A DNA stretch of 64,000 nucleotides from Pseudomonas_T sp032052615 (GCA_032052615.1 DAMBWF010000009.1:95800-159799); one strand, 5' to 3'. Positions 49,903 to 59,782 are shown, counted from the stretch's first letter. Program-made: numbers and translations. Notes: generated from the sequence alone by a model not told the origin.

Positions 49903-51225
49903 ATGGGTTGTTACCCGCTGCATTCCGCCATCGCCACCGCCGAGCCGCTGCCCGAGCGGGTGGACGTGGTCATCGCCGGCTCCGGCATCATGGGCTGCGC
50001 CAGTGCCTATTACCTGAGTCGCCAAGGCCTGTCCGTACTGGTTTGCGACAAGGCGGGGCTGGCCTCCCAACAGTCCACCCGCGCCTGGGGCTTCGTCCGC
50101 CAGCAGGCCCGGGACCCGGCGGAGGTGCCGCTGATGCAGGCGGCGATCCCTCTGTGGCGGGGTCTGGAGCGGGAGTTGCAAGCGCCACTGGAATGGCGTC
50201 AGGGCGGCTGTCTGTACCTCGCCGAGGACGACGAGCAGGTCGCCGACTACACGCGCTGGCTGGAGGTGGCCGCCCGCCATGGCCTGGACACCCGGCTGCT
50301 GAGCGCGGGCGAGGTGTCGCGGCTGTGGCCGGCCCTGGCGGAACCCAGGCGCGGAGGGCTGTACACCGCCAGCGACGGCCAGGCCGAGCCGCGCCGGGTG
50401 ACGCCGGCGTTCGCCTGGCGCGCCGCCGAAGCGGGCGTCCGCTTCGCCGAGGGTTGCGGGGTACGCGGCGTGGACCGGGCCGCCGGCGCCGTGTGCGGGG
50501 TGCAAACAGAGCGCGGCTACGTGAAGACCGACCGCCTGCTGATCGCCGCCGGCGCCAGCAGTTGGCGCCTGCTGCGGCCCCTGGGCCTGGATATTCCCCA
50601 GCAGAGCATCCGTTGCACGGTGTCGCGCACCAGCCCGGGGCCCGCCATCGGCGCCGGCTGCTTCATCGGCCACGGCATCGGCATTCGCCAACGCGCCGAT
50701 GGCAGCCTCAACCTGGCGGACGAGGCCCAGGCCGACATCGACCTCAGCCTCGCCTATCTGCGCGGCGCCTCCTGGTACCTGCCGCTGCTGCCCGAGCATC
50801 ACCGCAGCTTCCGCTTCCGCCTCACCGGCGGTTGGCTGCATGACCTGCGCCAGCGCCTGAGCGGCGACGACCCGGTGCTGGGCGAGCGCGATCCCCACGC
50901 GCGCCCCCAGGACAGCCGCATCCGCGCGGCCGAGCGCGCCCTGGGCCGGGCTTTCCCGGCGTTGCGGCAGGTGCGCGTCGTGGAGAGCTGGGCCGGCCTG
51001 ATCGACGTGCTACCCGATGGCATTCCGGTGCTGGACGCCCCGCCCGGTGTCCCGGGCCTGTGGGTGGCCACCGGCTTCTGCGGCCACGGCTTCGCCCTCG
51101 GCCCGCTGGTGGGGCGGCAGATGGCCCGCTGGATCGGCGGCGCCGCGCCGGACCTCGACTTCGCCGCCTTCCGCCTGAATCGCTTCGCCGACGGCAGCGC
51201 CGGCAAGCCCTATTCGCTATTCTGA
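49903..51225 (+). CDS. FAD-dependent amine/amino-acid oxidoreductase (DAO family)
   Basis: The protein has 440 residues. The dinucleotide-binding motif VIAGSGIMGCASAYYLSRQG, followed by LSVLVCDK, is near the N-terminus. Other DAO landmarks are STRAWGFVRQQARD, GVQTERGYVKTDRLLIAAGA and the C-terminal FAD contact GLWVATGFCGHGFALGPLVG. Such enzymes oxidise glycine, sarcosine or other amino acids. The substrate is not evident. The start after CCGGAGCACC is well placed. It is divergent from the LysR gene, which probably regulates it. Confidence 0.85.
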   Translation: MGCYPLHSAIATAEPLPERVDVVIAGSGIMGCASAYYLSRQGLSVLVCDKAGLASQQSTRAWGFVRQQARDPAEVPLMQAAIPLWRGLERELQAPLEWRQGGCLYLAEDDEQVADYTRWLEVAARHGLDTRLLSAGEVSRLWPALAEPRRGGLYTASDGQAEPRRVTPAFAWRAAEAGVRFAEGCGVRGVDRAAGAVCGVQTERGYVKTDRLLIAAGASSWRLLRPLGLDIPQQSIRCTVSRTSPGPAIGAGCFIGHGIGIRQRADGSLNLADEAQADIDLSLAYLRGASWYLPLLPEHHRSFRFRLTGGWLHDLRQRLSGDDPVLGERDPHARPQDSRIRAAERALGRAFPALRQVRVVESWAGLIDVLPDGIPVLDAPPGVPGLWVATGFCGHGFALGPLVGRQMARWIGGAAPDLDFAAFRLNRFADGSAGKPYSLF

Positions 51226-51249
51226 GCGGCCCCGGGATAAGTAAAACTC

Positions 51250-52632
51250 ATGAAAAGCCCTTCCTTGCGTGACGAATTCCTGGCCCTGCTGCGGCTCGCC
51301 GGTCCGCTGATCGCCGCCCAGCTCGCCCATGTCCTGATGGTCTTCACCGACACCGTGATGATGGGCCTGCTGGGCGCCGAGGCGCTGGCCGGCGGCAGCC
51401 TCGGCGCGGCGGCCTACTCCCTGGTGTCGTTCTTCTGCGTCGGCGTGGTCAGCGCGGTCGGCAACCTGGTGGCGATCCGCCAGGGCGCCGGCGATCCGCG
51501 CGGCGCCGCGCGTCTCGTGCAGACTGGCTTGTGGCTGGGCGGGGGCCTGGCACTGGCGGCCGGCCTGCTGCTGTGGAACCTGGGCCCGCTGCTGCTCGCC
51601 GTCGGCCAGTTGCCGGAAAACGTCGCGGGGGCCACGACCTTCCTGTCCACCCTGGTACTGGCCCTGCCGGGGTTCCTCAGCTTCATGGTGCTGCGTGGCT
51701 TCACCAGCGCCATCGGCCGGCCCGGCCCGGTGATGGCCATCAGCATCGGCGGCGCGCTGGCCAACGTGGTGCTCAACTACGCGCTGATCAAGGGCTGGTT
51801 CGGCGTGCACCTGGGCCTGGCGGGGATCGGCCTGGTCACCGCCGTGGTGATGAGCGCCATGGGGCTGCTGCTGGCGCGCCACGTGCTGCGCCACCCGGGC
51901 TACGCCGCCTATCCGTTGCGGGAGGGTTTCTTCCGGCCGTCCTGGGAGACGCTGCGGGAGCTGTGGCGCCTGGGCCTGCCCATCGGCGGCACCTACGCCG
52001 TGGAGTCCGGCCTGTTCACCTTCGCCGCCCTGTGCATGGGTGCCCTGGGCAGCCTGCAACTGGCGGCGCACCAGATCGCCCTGCAGTCGGCCTACGTGGC
52101 GTTCATGGTGCCGGTGGGGATTTCCTACGCGGTGACCTTCCGCATCGGCCAGCACTACGGCGCCGGGCGCCTGGATCTGGCGCGGCGGGTCGGCCGCATG
52201 GGCATGGCCCTGGGGGCCACGTGCATGCTGGGCTTCGCCGCGCTGTTCTGGCTGGCGCCTACCCGGGTGGTAGGGTTGTTCGTCGACCTGGACGACCCTC
52301 AGTACCGCGAGGTGGTGGCCCTGGCCGTGCGGCTGCTGGCGATCGCCGCGATGTTCGAGCTGTGCGATGGCTTGCAGACCATTGCCATGGGGGCGATTCG
52401 CGGGCTCAAGGACGCGCGGACCACCTTCCTGGTCGGGCTCGCCTGCTACTGGCTGGTGGGCGCGCCCGCGGCCTGGCTGCTGGCGTTGCCCCTGGGCCTG
52501 GGCGCCGAGGGGGTGTGGTGGGGCTTGGCGGCTGGGCTGGCCTGCGCCGCCCTGTGCCTGGGCCTGGGGTTCGAATGGAAGATCGCGCGCCTGCTGCGCG
52601 CCGCGCCGGCGAACCCCGCGCCGGCGGGCTGA
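51250..52632 (+). CDS. MATE-family multidrug/Na+ efflux transporter
   Basis: The protein has 460 residues with about 12 hydrophobic helices in two repeated halves. It starts MKSPSLRDEFLALLRLAGPL, followed by IAAQLAHVLMVFTDTVMMGL. The second half repeats the pattern with LWRLGLPIGGTYAVESGLFT. The conserved AxHQIALQ stretch (LQLAAHQIALQSAYVAFMVP) and GISYAVTFRIGQHYGAG are NorM-like. It exports cationic drugs by Na+ or H+ antiport. The gene is 24 bases after the oxidase and corresponds to PA5294 in my memory of PAO1. Confidence 0.9.
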   Translation: MKSPSLRDEFLALLRLAGPLIAAQLAHVLMVFTDTVMMGLLGAEALAGGSLGAAAYSLVSFFCVGVVSAVGNLVAIRQGAGDPRGAARLVQTGLWLGGGLALAAGLLLWNLGPLLLAVGQLPENVAGATTFLSTLVLALPGFLSFMVLRGFTSAIGRPGPVMAISIGGALANVVLNYALIKGWFGVHLGLAGIGLVTAVVMSAMGLLLARHVLRHPGYAAYPLREGFFRPSWETLRELWRLGLPIGGTYAVESGLFTFAALCMGALGSLQLAAHQIALQSAYVAFMVPVGISYAVTFRIGQHYGAGRLDLARRVGRMGMALGATCMLGFAALFWLAPTRVVGLFVDLDDPQYREVVALAVRLLAIAAMFELCDGLQTIAMGAIRGLKDARTTFLVGLACYWLVGAPAAWLLALPLGLGAEGVWWGLAAGLACAALCLGLGFEWKIARLLRAAPANPAPAG

Positions 52633-52645
52633 GCCCCCGACGGGA

Positions 52646-54319
52646 TCAGACGCCGGGAAGGGTGCCCGTCGCCCTCGGCGCCCGAGCCGGGTCGGCGAGG
52701 AAACGGGTCAGCTCCGCCAAGGGCAGTGCCTTGCTGATCCAGTATCCCTGCACCTGGTCGCAGCCATAGGCGTGCAGGTAGTCCAGGTGTGCGGCGCTCT
52801 CCACGCCCTCGGCCACCGCCTCCAGGCCGAGGCTGTGGGCCAGGTCGATCATCGCCCGTACCAGCCGACGGCTGCCCGGCCGGCTGTCCATGGCGCCGAC
52901 GAAACTCTTGTCGATCTTCAACAGGGTGATCGGCAGGCTGTTGAGGTGGACGAAGGAGGAAAAGCCGGTGCCGAAGTCGTCCAGGGAGAAGCGCGCGCCC
53001 AGGGCCTCCAGGGCCTGCATGGTGCGTAGCACCTGATCGCTGCGGCGCATCACGGCGGTTTCGGTGAGTTCGAATTCCAGCCAGCGGGCGTCCACCTGGT
53101 GTTCCTCGATCAGGCGGCTGAGGGTCGGTAGCAACTGGCTGTCCTGGAACTGCCGGAAGGACAGGTTCACCGCCATGTGCCGGGGCGCCAGCCCGGCGTC
53201 CCGCAGGGTACGCATGTCTCGCAGGGCGCGGGAGATGACCCAGTAGCCGAGGGGCACGATCAGGCCGCTTTCTTCCGCCAGGGGGATGAACTCGGCGGGG
53301 GTGAGCAGGCCGCGCTCGGCGTGCCGCCAGCGCACCAGGGCCTCCAGGCCGACGATGCGCCCGCTGCGCAGGCACAATCGCGGCTGGTAGTGCAGCTCCA
53401 GGTGGTCGCGGCGCAAGGCCCGGCGCAGTTCGCCTTCCAGGTCGGCGTGATGCCGCGCGCCCCGGTTCAGGCGCGGGTCGAACAGGTGGTAGCTGCACCC
53501 AGGAACACCCTTGGCCTGCTGCATGGCGATCTGCGCGTGCCACATCAGCGGGTCGGCGCCCACCCCGGGCTCGGCACGGGCGAGGCCCAGGCTGCAGCCC
53601 AGCAACAGGCTCTCGCCGTCCACCCGGTACGGTTCGGCCAGGGCCTCGCTCAGGCGCCCCGCCACCCGGGCGGCGCGCTCGGGGTCGCGGCGAATGTCCA
53701 GCAGCAGGGCGAACTCGTCGCCCCCCAGCCGGGCCAGTAGGTCACCGGGCTCCAGTTGCGCTTTCAGCCGGGCCACCACTTGCAGGATCAGGCGATCGCC
53801 GGCCTGGTAGCCGAGGGCGTCGTTGACATGGCGGAAGTTGTCCAGGTCCAGGTGGCCGAGGGCCAAGCCATCGCCGTCGTATTCGGCCAGGCGCGCCGCC
53901 AGCAGGGTCTGGAAACCCTGGCGGTTGGCGATGCCGGTGAGGGGGTCCTGCTCGGTGAGCCGTTGCAGCGCGCCATGCAGGCGCGCCCGCTCCCGGGCAT
54001 AGCGCAGGCAACGGCGCAAGGCGTCGGGGCCGAGCGTGTCGCGCGCCAGCCAGTCCGAGGCGCCGGGCGGCGCCTCGGCCGGTTCCGTGTCCAGCAGCAG
54101 GACCTGGGGCCAGGGGCAACGCCCCGGCCCCGGCTGGTGAGTCGGCGTGGCCAGCAGCACCGCCGGCCCGTCGCCGCACGAAGCGACGGCCGCCTCCCAC
54201 GAGGTCGCGATGATCAACGGCGTGGCATCGCCCGATTCCGCCAGGCAGCCACGCAACGCATCCTCCCAGGCTGGCGCCGCCAGCAGGATGATGCGCAAGG
54301 GTTCAACGAGCGCAGACAC
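52646..54319 (-). CDS. GGDEF/EAL c-di-GMP enzyme (ProE-like)
   Basis: This 557-residue protein has an N-terminal receiver-like segment (about 1-110, without the acidic phospho-site), a GGDEF domain with intact GGDEF at 199-203 (in LARLGGDEFALLLD) and an EAL domain with EALVRW at 326. No membrane helix or signal is visible. The organisation and place before rep match PA5295/ProE, an active phosphodiesterase in P. aeruginosa in my recollection. Whether the GGDEF part is active cannot be told. It is convergent with the MATE gene, 13 bases apart, and divergent from rep. Confidence 0.85.
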   Translation of the reverse strand: MSALVEPLRIILLAAPAWEDALRGCLAESGDATPLIIATSWEAAVASCGDGPAVLLATPTHQPGPGRCPWPQVLLLDTEPAEAPPGASDWLARDTLGPDALRRCLRYARERARLHGALQRLTEQDPLTGIANRQGFQTLLAARLAEYDGDGLALGHLDLDNFRHVNDALGYQAGDRLILQVVARLKAQLEPGDLLARLGGDEFALLLDIRRDPERAARVAGRLSEALAEPYRVDGESLLLGCSLGLARAEPGVGADPLMWHAQIAMQQAKGVPGCSYHLFDPRLNRGARHHADLEGELRRALRRDHLELHYQPRLCLRSGRIVGLEALVRWRHAERGLLTPAEFIPLAEESGLIVPLGYWVISRALRDMRTLRDAGLAPRHMAVNLSFRQFQDSQLLPTLSRLIEEHQVDARWLEFELTETAVMRRSDQVLRTMQALEALGARFSLDDFGTGFSSFVHLNSLPITLLKIDKSFVGAMDSRPGSRRLVRAMIDLAHSLGLEAVAEGVESAAHLDYLHAYGCDQVQGYWISKALPLAELTRFLADPARAPRATGTLPGV

Positions 54320-54616
54320 ACGACCCTCCCCGGTCTCTTACCTCAAGGGCGGGCCATCGCCCACCCGTCACCTTTGAAACGCACGCACGTCATGGCTCAA
54401 GGTGTCTTCTTATTCGTCTTCGCGCCGTATCCGGCGTCTTTTGACGCATCCTTTCGAGTGCCGCGCACTCTGCGGGAAAGCGGCGTGGTCGGCAACCGCC
54501 GGAAGACGAGATGCCCGGCGCGGCGCGCCCTCGCCGGCGGGAATGCCCGGCGGCGGTACGGAGCCGGCGCCGGCGCTGGTAGACTTATGCCCCCTCGTAC
54601 CTTCCGGCCCCCTCGC

Positions 54617-56626
54617 ATGTCCCGACTCAACCCCCGGCAGCAGGAAGCCGTGCACTACGTCGGCGGCCCGCTCCTGGTGCTCGCCGGCGCCGGCTCCGGC
54701 AAGACCAGCGTGATCACCCGCAAGATCGCCTACCTGATCCAGCACTGCGGCATCCGCGCCCAACACATCGTGGCGATGACCTTCACCAATAAAGCGGCGC
54801 GGGAAATGAAGGAGCGCGTCGGCACGCTGCTGCGCGGCGGCGAAGGCAAGGGCCTGACGGTCTCCACCTTCCACAACCTGGGCCTGAACATCATCCGCAA
54901 GGAGCATGGGCGCCTGGGCTACAAGCCGGGCTTCTCGATCTTCGACGAGGGCGATATCAAGGCGCTGCTCGGCGACATCATGCAGAAGGAATATGCCGGG
55001 GACGACGGGGTCGACGAGATCAAGGGCTACATCGGCGCCTGGAAGAACGACCTGGTGCTACCGGAAGAAGCCCTGGCCAACGCCCGCACGCCTAAGGAGC
55101 AGACCGCCGCGGTGGTCTACCTGCACTACCAGCGCACCCTCAGGGCGTACAACGCGGTGGACTTCGACGACCTGATCCTGCTGCCGGTGAAGCTGTTCCA
55201 GGAACACCCGGACATCCTGGAGAAATGGCAGAACCGCATCCGCTACCTGCTGGTGGACGAGTACCAGGACACCAACGCCAGCCAGTACCTGCTGGTGAAG
55301 CTGCTGGTGGGCATGCGCAACCAGTTCACCGTCGTGGGCGACGACGACCAGTCGATCTACGCCTGGCGCGGCGCGCGGCCGGAGAACCTGATGCAGCTCA
55401 AGGAGGACTACCCGTCCCTGAAGGTGGTGATGCTGGAGCAGAACTACCGCTCCACCAGCCGCATCCTGCGTTGCGCCAACGTGCTGATCGCCAACAATCC
55501 CCATGCCTTCGAGAAGCAGTTGTGGAGCGAGATGGGCCACGGCGACGAAATCCGCGTGATCCGCTGCCGCAACGAGGACGCCGAGTGCGAACGGGTGGCC
55601 ATGGAGATCCTCACCCTGCACCTGCGCACCCAGCGGCCCTATAGCGACTTCGCCATCCTCTACCGGGGCAACTACCAGGCCAAGCTGATGGAGCTGAAGT
55701 TGCAGCACCACCAGATCCCCTATCGGCTCTCCGGCGGCACCAGCTTCTTCGGGCGCCAGGAAGTGAAGGACATCATGTCCTACCTGCGCCTGCTGGTGAA
55801 CCCGGACGACGACAACGCCTTCCTGCGGGTGATCAACGTGCCGCGTCGGGAAATCGGCTCGGCGACCCTGGAAAAGCTCGGCAACTACGCCACCGAGCGC
55901 AAGGTCTCGATGTACGCCGCCGCCGGCGAACTGGGGCTCGCCGAGCACCTGGACGGCCGCTTCGTCGAACGCCTGCAACGCTTCAAGCGCTGGATGGACG
56001 GGGTGCGCCAGCAATGCGCGCAGCAGGAGCCCATCGCCGCCCTGCGCAGCATGGTGATGGACATCGACTACGAGAACTGGCTGCGGCAGAACGCCTCCAG
56101 CGACAAGGTGGCGGACGCCCGCCTGGGCAACGTCTGGTTCCTCATCGACGCCCTGAAGAACACCCTGGAGAAGGACGAGGACGGCGAGATGACCATCGAG
56201 GAGGCCATCGGCAAGCTGGTCCTGCGGGACATGCTGGAGCGCCAGCAAGAGGAAGAGGAAGGCGCCGAGGGCGTGCAGATGATGACCCTGCACGCCTCCA
56301 AGGGCCTGGAATTCCCCTATGTGTTCATCATCGGCATGGAGGAGGAAATCCTCCCCCACCGCTCCAGCATCGAGGCCGACACCATCGAGGAAGAGCGCCG
56401 CCTGGCCTACGTCGGCATCACCCGGGCGCGGGAAAACCTGGCCTTCACCTTCGCCGCCAAGCGCAAGCAATACGGCGAGATCATCGACTGCTCCCCCAGC
56501 CGCTTCCTCGACGAGCTGCCCCCGGACGACCTGCAATGGGAAGGTCAGGAGGACGCCCCGGTGGAGGTCAAGGCCGCCCGGGGCAACACCGCCCTGGCGG
56601 ACATCCGGGCGATGCTCAAGCGCTGA
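54617..56626 (+). CDS. rep: ATP-dependent DNA helicase Rep
   Basis: The ATG giving MSRLNPRQQEAVHYVGGPLL yields 669 residues, the normal Rep size. UvrD/Rep motifs appear in order: Walker A GAGSGKT (24-30), TFTNKAAREMKERV, LVDEYQDTN (motif II), VVGDDDQSIYAWRGAR (motif III), LEQNYRS, VQMMTLHASKGLEFPYVFI and RRLAYVGITRAREN. It unwinds DNA 3'-5' and helps restart stalled forks. The 297 bases upstream, shared with the divergent GGDEF/EAL gene, hold no element I can name. Confidence 0.95.
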   Translation: MSRLNPRQQEAVHYVGGPLLVLAGAGSGKTSVITRKIAYLIQHCGIRAQHIVAMTFTNKAAREMKERVGTLLRGGEGKGLTVSTFHNLGLNIIRKEHGRLGYKPGFSIFDEGDIKALLGDIMQKEYAGDDGVDEIKGYIGAWKNDLVLPEEALANARTPKEQTAAVVYLHYQRTLRAYNAVDFDDLILLPVKLFQEHPDILEKWQNRIRYLLVDEYQDTNASQYLLVKLLVGMRNQFTVVGDDDQSIYAWRGARPENLMQLKEDYPSLKVVMLEQNYRSTSRILRCANVLIANNPHAFEKQLWSEMGHGDEIRVIRCRNEDAECERVAMEILTLHLRTQRPYSDFAILYRGNYQAKLMELKLQHHQIPYRLSGGTSFFGRQEVKDIMSYLRLLVNPDDDNAFLRVINVPRREIGSATLEKLGNYATERKVSMYAAAGELGLAEHLDGRFVERLQRFKRWMDGVRQQCAQQEPIAALRSMVMDIDYENWLRQNASSDKVADARLGNVWFLIDALKNTLEKDEDGEMTIEEAIGKLVLRDMLERQQEEEEGAEGVQMMTLHASKGLEFPYVFIIGMEEEILPHRSSIEADTIEEERRLAYVGITRARENLAFTFAAKRKQYGEIIDCSPSRFLDELPPDDLQWEGQEDAPVEVKAARGNTALADIRAMLKR

Positions 56627-57148
56627 AGGGCGCGCCGCCGGAGCGGCCCGGTGCCGACGGGCCAGCGGACTGTTCGTCTCTCGCCGCCATGTCCCGGTGT
56701 TGCGCTGATGGCGTCGGTTTCGTCGCTCGACGTGCTGGACAGCCCGAAGATGCTGACCGCGCGCGGCGTTGAAAAGGGCCCGCTACGATGCTGGTGTCTG
56801 GCCCTTCACCCGAGCCAGCGCTCGTGGGCCGAAGGTAACGGCCATCCGTAGCCCTGCAGTCAGTCCTCCCGGATCGGCCTCGATAGCCGATTTGCCATCG
56901 CTGGCCCCAGGCGGCGGGGGTCTTGCGCCAGTCAAGTCGGATGCATGCGAGCGGGTTCCAGTGCCGTGGCATCCGCCACGCCCCTTTCCAGGCTCACGGG
57001 GCCGTCGAAGGCCGCCGCGACATGACGACGCGCCGCCTGGAACGCCTTTCGCGGCATCGGATGTCGGCGGGCCATCGCGCGGCGCCCCCGGGGCGGGGTA
57101 GAATCGCGCGCTTTCATCAGCGGCCGCCGATCCGCCAGGAAGCATCCC
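56627..57148. other. rep-xpt intergenic region, no gene recognised
   Basis: This 522-base stretch has no ORF with gene-like composition, no clear terminator with a T run, and no purine riboswitch-like fold before xpt. In PAO1, as I recall, poxB lies between rep and xpt; it is absent here. Confidence 0.5.
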
Positions 57149-57721
57149 GTGGATATTCTCAAAGACAAGATTCGCAACGAAGGCATCGTCCTTTCCGATC
57201 AGGTGCTCAAGGTCGACGCCTTTCTCAACCACCAGATCGACCCTGGCCTGATGAAAGAGATCGGGCATGCCTTCGCCGAGCGCTTCCGGGGCGACGGCGT
57301 GACCAAGATCGTCACCATCGAGGCCTCGGGCATCGCCCCGGCGGTGATGGTCGGCCTGGAACTGGGCGTGCCGGTGATCTTCGCCCGCAAGTACCAATCC
57401 CTGACCCTGCGGGACAACCTCTACACCTCCAAGGTGTTCTCCTTCACCAAGCAGAGCGAGAGCACCATCGCCATCTCCGCGCGCCACCTGCTCGCCGACG
57501 ATCATGTGCTGGTGATCGACGACTTCCTCGCCAATGGCCACGCCGCCAAGGCGCTGATCGAACTGATCGGCCAGGCCGGGGCCAGCATCGCCGGGCTCGG
57601 CATCGTCATCGAGAAGTCCTTCCAGGAAGGCCGCGCGCTGCTGGAAGGCGAAGGCTACCGGGTGGAATCCCTGGCTCGGGTGAAGTCCCTCGCCGGCGGC
57701 CAGGTGACCTTCCTCGACTGA
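57149..57721 (+). CDS. xpt: Xanthine phosphoribosyltransferase
   Basis: The GTG start after CAGGAAGC gives V-DILKDKIRNEGIVLSDQVL and 190 residues, the usual Xpt length. Landmarks are VTKIVTIEASGIAPAVMVGL, PVIFARKYQSLTLRDNLY and the PRPP-binding VLVIDDFLANGHAAKALIEL. It salvages xanthine to XMP using PRPP in the cytoplasm. An array of 97-bp repeats begins about 40 bases after its stop. Confidence 0.92.
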   Translation: MDILKDKIRNEGIVLSDQVLKVDAFLNHQIDPGLMKEIGHAFAERFRGDGVTKIVTIEASGIAPAVMVGLELGVPVIFARKYQSLTLRDNLYTSKVFSFTKQSESTIAISARHLLADDHVLVIDDFLANGHAAKALIELIGQAGASIAGLGIVIEKSFQEGRALLEGEGYRVESLARVKSLAGGQVTFLD

Positions 57722-57762
57722 GCGCCCGGCCCGGTGATCCAAAGTGGTTGCCGAGTCTCGAT

Positions 57763-58250
57763 GGTGGATGAGAACGGCGTCATCCACCCTACCAAGACCG
57801 CAAAGCCGAACCGTAGGGTGGAGGGCGCTCCATCCATCCACCGCTTGCCGCGCCTCGACGGTGGATGAAAACGGCGTCATCCATCCGACCAAGACGGCAA
57901 AGCCGAACCGTAAGGTGGAGGGCGCTCCATCCATCCACCGCTTGCCTCGCTTCGACGGTGGATGAAAACGGCGTCATCCATCCGACCAAGACCGCAAAGC
58001 CGAACCGTAGGGTGGAGGGCGCTCCATCCATCCACCGCTNNNNNNNNNNNNNNNNNNNNNNNNNNNNNNNNNNNNNNNNNNNNNNNNNNNNNNNNNNNNN
58101 NNNNNNNNNNNNNNNNNNNNNNNNNNNNNNNNNNNNNNNTGCCGCGCCTCGACAGTGGATGAAACGGCGTCATCCATCCGACCAAGACCGCAAGGCCGAA
58201 ACCGTAGGGTGGATGGCGCTCCATCCATCCACCGCTTACCGTCCCTCGGC
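57763..58250. repeat. 97-bp tandem repeat array interrupted by assembly gap
   Basis: Copies start at 57763, 57860 and 57957, exactly 97 bases apart. A last copy starts at 58154 after the gap, and a decaying one at 58251. Each holds GGTGGATGA...TCATCCATCC and GGTGGAGGGCG...CATCCATCCACC inverted repeats able to form hairpins. The true copy number is unknown because of the N run. Confidence 0.9.
58040..58139. other. Assembly gap of 100 N
   Basis: Exactly 100 N bases lie within the tandem repeat, the usual scaffold placeholder for a gap of unknown length. The cause is almost certainly repeat collapse, so array length is undetermined. Confidence 0.98.
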
Positions 58251-58320
58251 GGTGAATGAACAACGCCCTCATCGCACGACCCGCGCCAAAGGCCGGCTTT
58301 CTCGTCGGTTTTTGGGAGCG

Positions 58321-58353
58321 AAAAAAATGCCGCCCACCAAGGGTGGGCGGCAT
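58321..58353 (-). terminator. Terminator of gabT
   Basis: On the minus strand ATGCCGCCCAC and GTGGGCGGCAT pair around a 5-base loop and are followed by a run of T. It is 19 bases after the gabT stop and ends the gabDT transcript. Confidence 0.92.
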
Positions 58354-58372
58354 TCGGTCACGCGGCTTCGGC

Positions 58373-59653
58373 TCAGGCCAGTTCGTCGAAGCACTCGGCG
58401 ACGATGGCCAGGCCCTTGTCCAGTTGCTCGTCCGGCGCGGTGATCGGCACCAGGAAGCGGATCACGTTGTAGTAGGTGCCACAGGACAGCAGGATCAGGC
58501 CCTTCTCGCGGGCGCGGGCGACGATCTTGCCTACCAGCTCGGCCGCCGGCTTGTGCGTATCACCCCCCTCGAACAACTCGATGGCGATCATCGAGCCCAG
58601 GCCACGCACGTCGCCGATCACCTTGTGCTTGGCTTGGATGTCGCGCAGGCCGGCCTTGAGGCGTTCGCCCACGGCCTGGGAGCGCTGCAGGAGCTTCTCT
58701 TCCTCGAACACCTTGAGCACGGCCAGGGCCGCGGCGCAGGCGATCGGGCTGCCGGCGTAGGTGCCGCCCAGGCCGCCGGGGGCGATGCTGTCCATGATCT
58801 CGGCCTTGCCGCAGACGCCGGAGATCGGGAAGCCGCCACCCACCGATTTGGCGAAGGTGGTCAGGTCCGGGACGATGCCCAATTGTTCGGTGGCGAAGAA
58901 GGTACCGGTACGGCCCGCGCCGGTCTGCACTTCGTCGGCGATCAGCAGGATGCCGTGCTGGTCGCACAGGGCGCGCAGGCGCTGCATGAAGGCCTTGGAG
59001 TTGACATAGAAGCCGCCCTCGCCCTGCACCGGCTCGATGATGATCGCGGCGATGTCGCTCGGCTGGGCGTCGTTCTTGAAGATGCGCTCGATGCTGGCGA
59101 TGGACTCGTCCTCGCTCACGCCGTGCAGTTCGCAAGGCGCCTGAGCGCGGTACACGCCGCCGGGCATCAGGCCCATGCCCGCCGAATAGGGCACCACTTT
59201 GCCGGTCAGGCTGAGGGTCATCATGGTGCGGCCGTGATAAGCGCCGGTGAAGGCGATCACACCGGCGCGGCCGGTGGCGGCACGAGCGATCTTCACGGCG
59301 TTCTCCACCGCCTCGGAGCCGGAGGTCACCAGCAAGGTCTTCTTGGCGAAGTCGCCCGGCACGCGCTTGGCGATTTCCTCGCACAGCTCGACATAGGGCT
59401 CGTAGGCCAGGACCTGGAAGCAAGTGTGGGACAGCTTGGTCAGTTGCTCTTGCACGGCCGCCACGACCTTCGGATGCAGGTGGCCGGTGTTGAGCACGGC
59501 GATGCCGCCGGCGAAGTCGATGAACTCGCGGCCCTCCACGTCCCACACGGTGGCGTTCTCCGCCCGCTCGGCGAAGATCGGGTGGATCTGGCCGACGCCG
59601 CGCGGTACGGCGGCGATCCGGCGTTGCATCAGGGATTCGTTGGTCTTGCTCAT
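58373..59653 (-). CDS. gabT: 4-aminobutyrate aminotransferase
   Basis: The protein has 426 residues, MSKTNESLMQRRIAAVPRGV. Class III aminotransferase landmarks are VTSGSEAVENAVKIARAATG, AFTGAYHGRTMM, IIEPVQGEGGFYVNSKAFMQ, IADEVQTGAGRTGTFFA and the PLP lysine in TFAKSVGGGFPISGV. It converts 4-aminobutyrate and 2-oxoglutarate to succinate semialdehyde and glutamate. It follows gabD by 166 bases on the same strand. gabD then oxidises the semialdehyde to succinate, so the two feed the TCA cycle. Confidence 0.95.
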   Translation of the reverse strand: MSKTNESLMQRRIAAVPRGVGQIHPIFAERAENATVWDVEGREFIDFAGGIAVLNTGHLHPKVVAAVQEQLTKLSHTCFQVLAYEPYVELCEEIAKRVPGDFAKKTLLVTSGSEAVENAVKIARAATGRAGVIAFTGAYHGRTMMTLSLTGKVVPYSAGMGLMPGGVYRAQAPCELHGVSEDESIASIERIFKNDAQPSDIAAIIIEPVQGEGGFYVNSKAFMQRLRALCDQHGILLIADEVQTGAGRTGTFFATEQLGIVPDLTTFAKSVGGGFPISGVCGKAEIMDSIAPGGLGGTYAGSPIACAAALAVLKVFEEEKLLQRSQAVGERLKAGLRDIQAKHKVIGDVRGLGSMIAIELFEGGDTHKPAAELVGKIVARAREKGLILLSCGTYYNVIRFLVPITAPDEQLDKGLAIVAECFDELA

Positions 59654-59782
59654 GCGTTCCTCAGTGGCCGCTCATCGTGCGGACCGGTTCAAGGATGAAA
59701 AATGCGCCCGTGCCGGCGGCGGCAGCATACGATGATCGACTGCCGTCGCCCTTCCGGGCGCTCGGGTGGAGCCAAACAACGC

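Noticed and set aside
57050..57148. Purine riboswitch before xpt
   Set aside because: No three-way junction or purine-core motifs could be found; this control is typical of Firmicutes.
57763..58250. Repeat array as a CRISPR
   Set aside because: Units are contiguous 97-bp copies without unique spacers, and no cas genes are present.
57865..58443. Open frames on both strands through the 97-bp repeats and the N gap
   Set aside because: The repeat unit happens to lack stops in some frames; the product is repetitive and crosses unknown bases.
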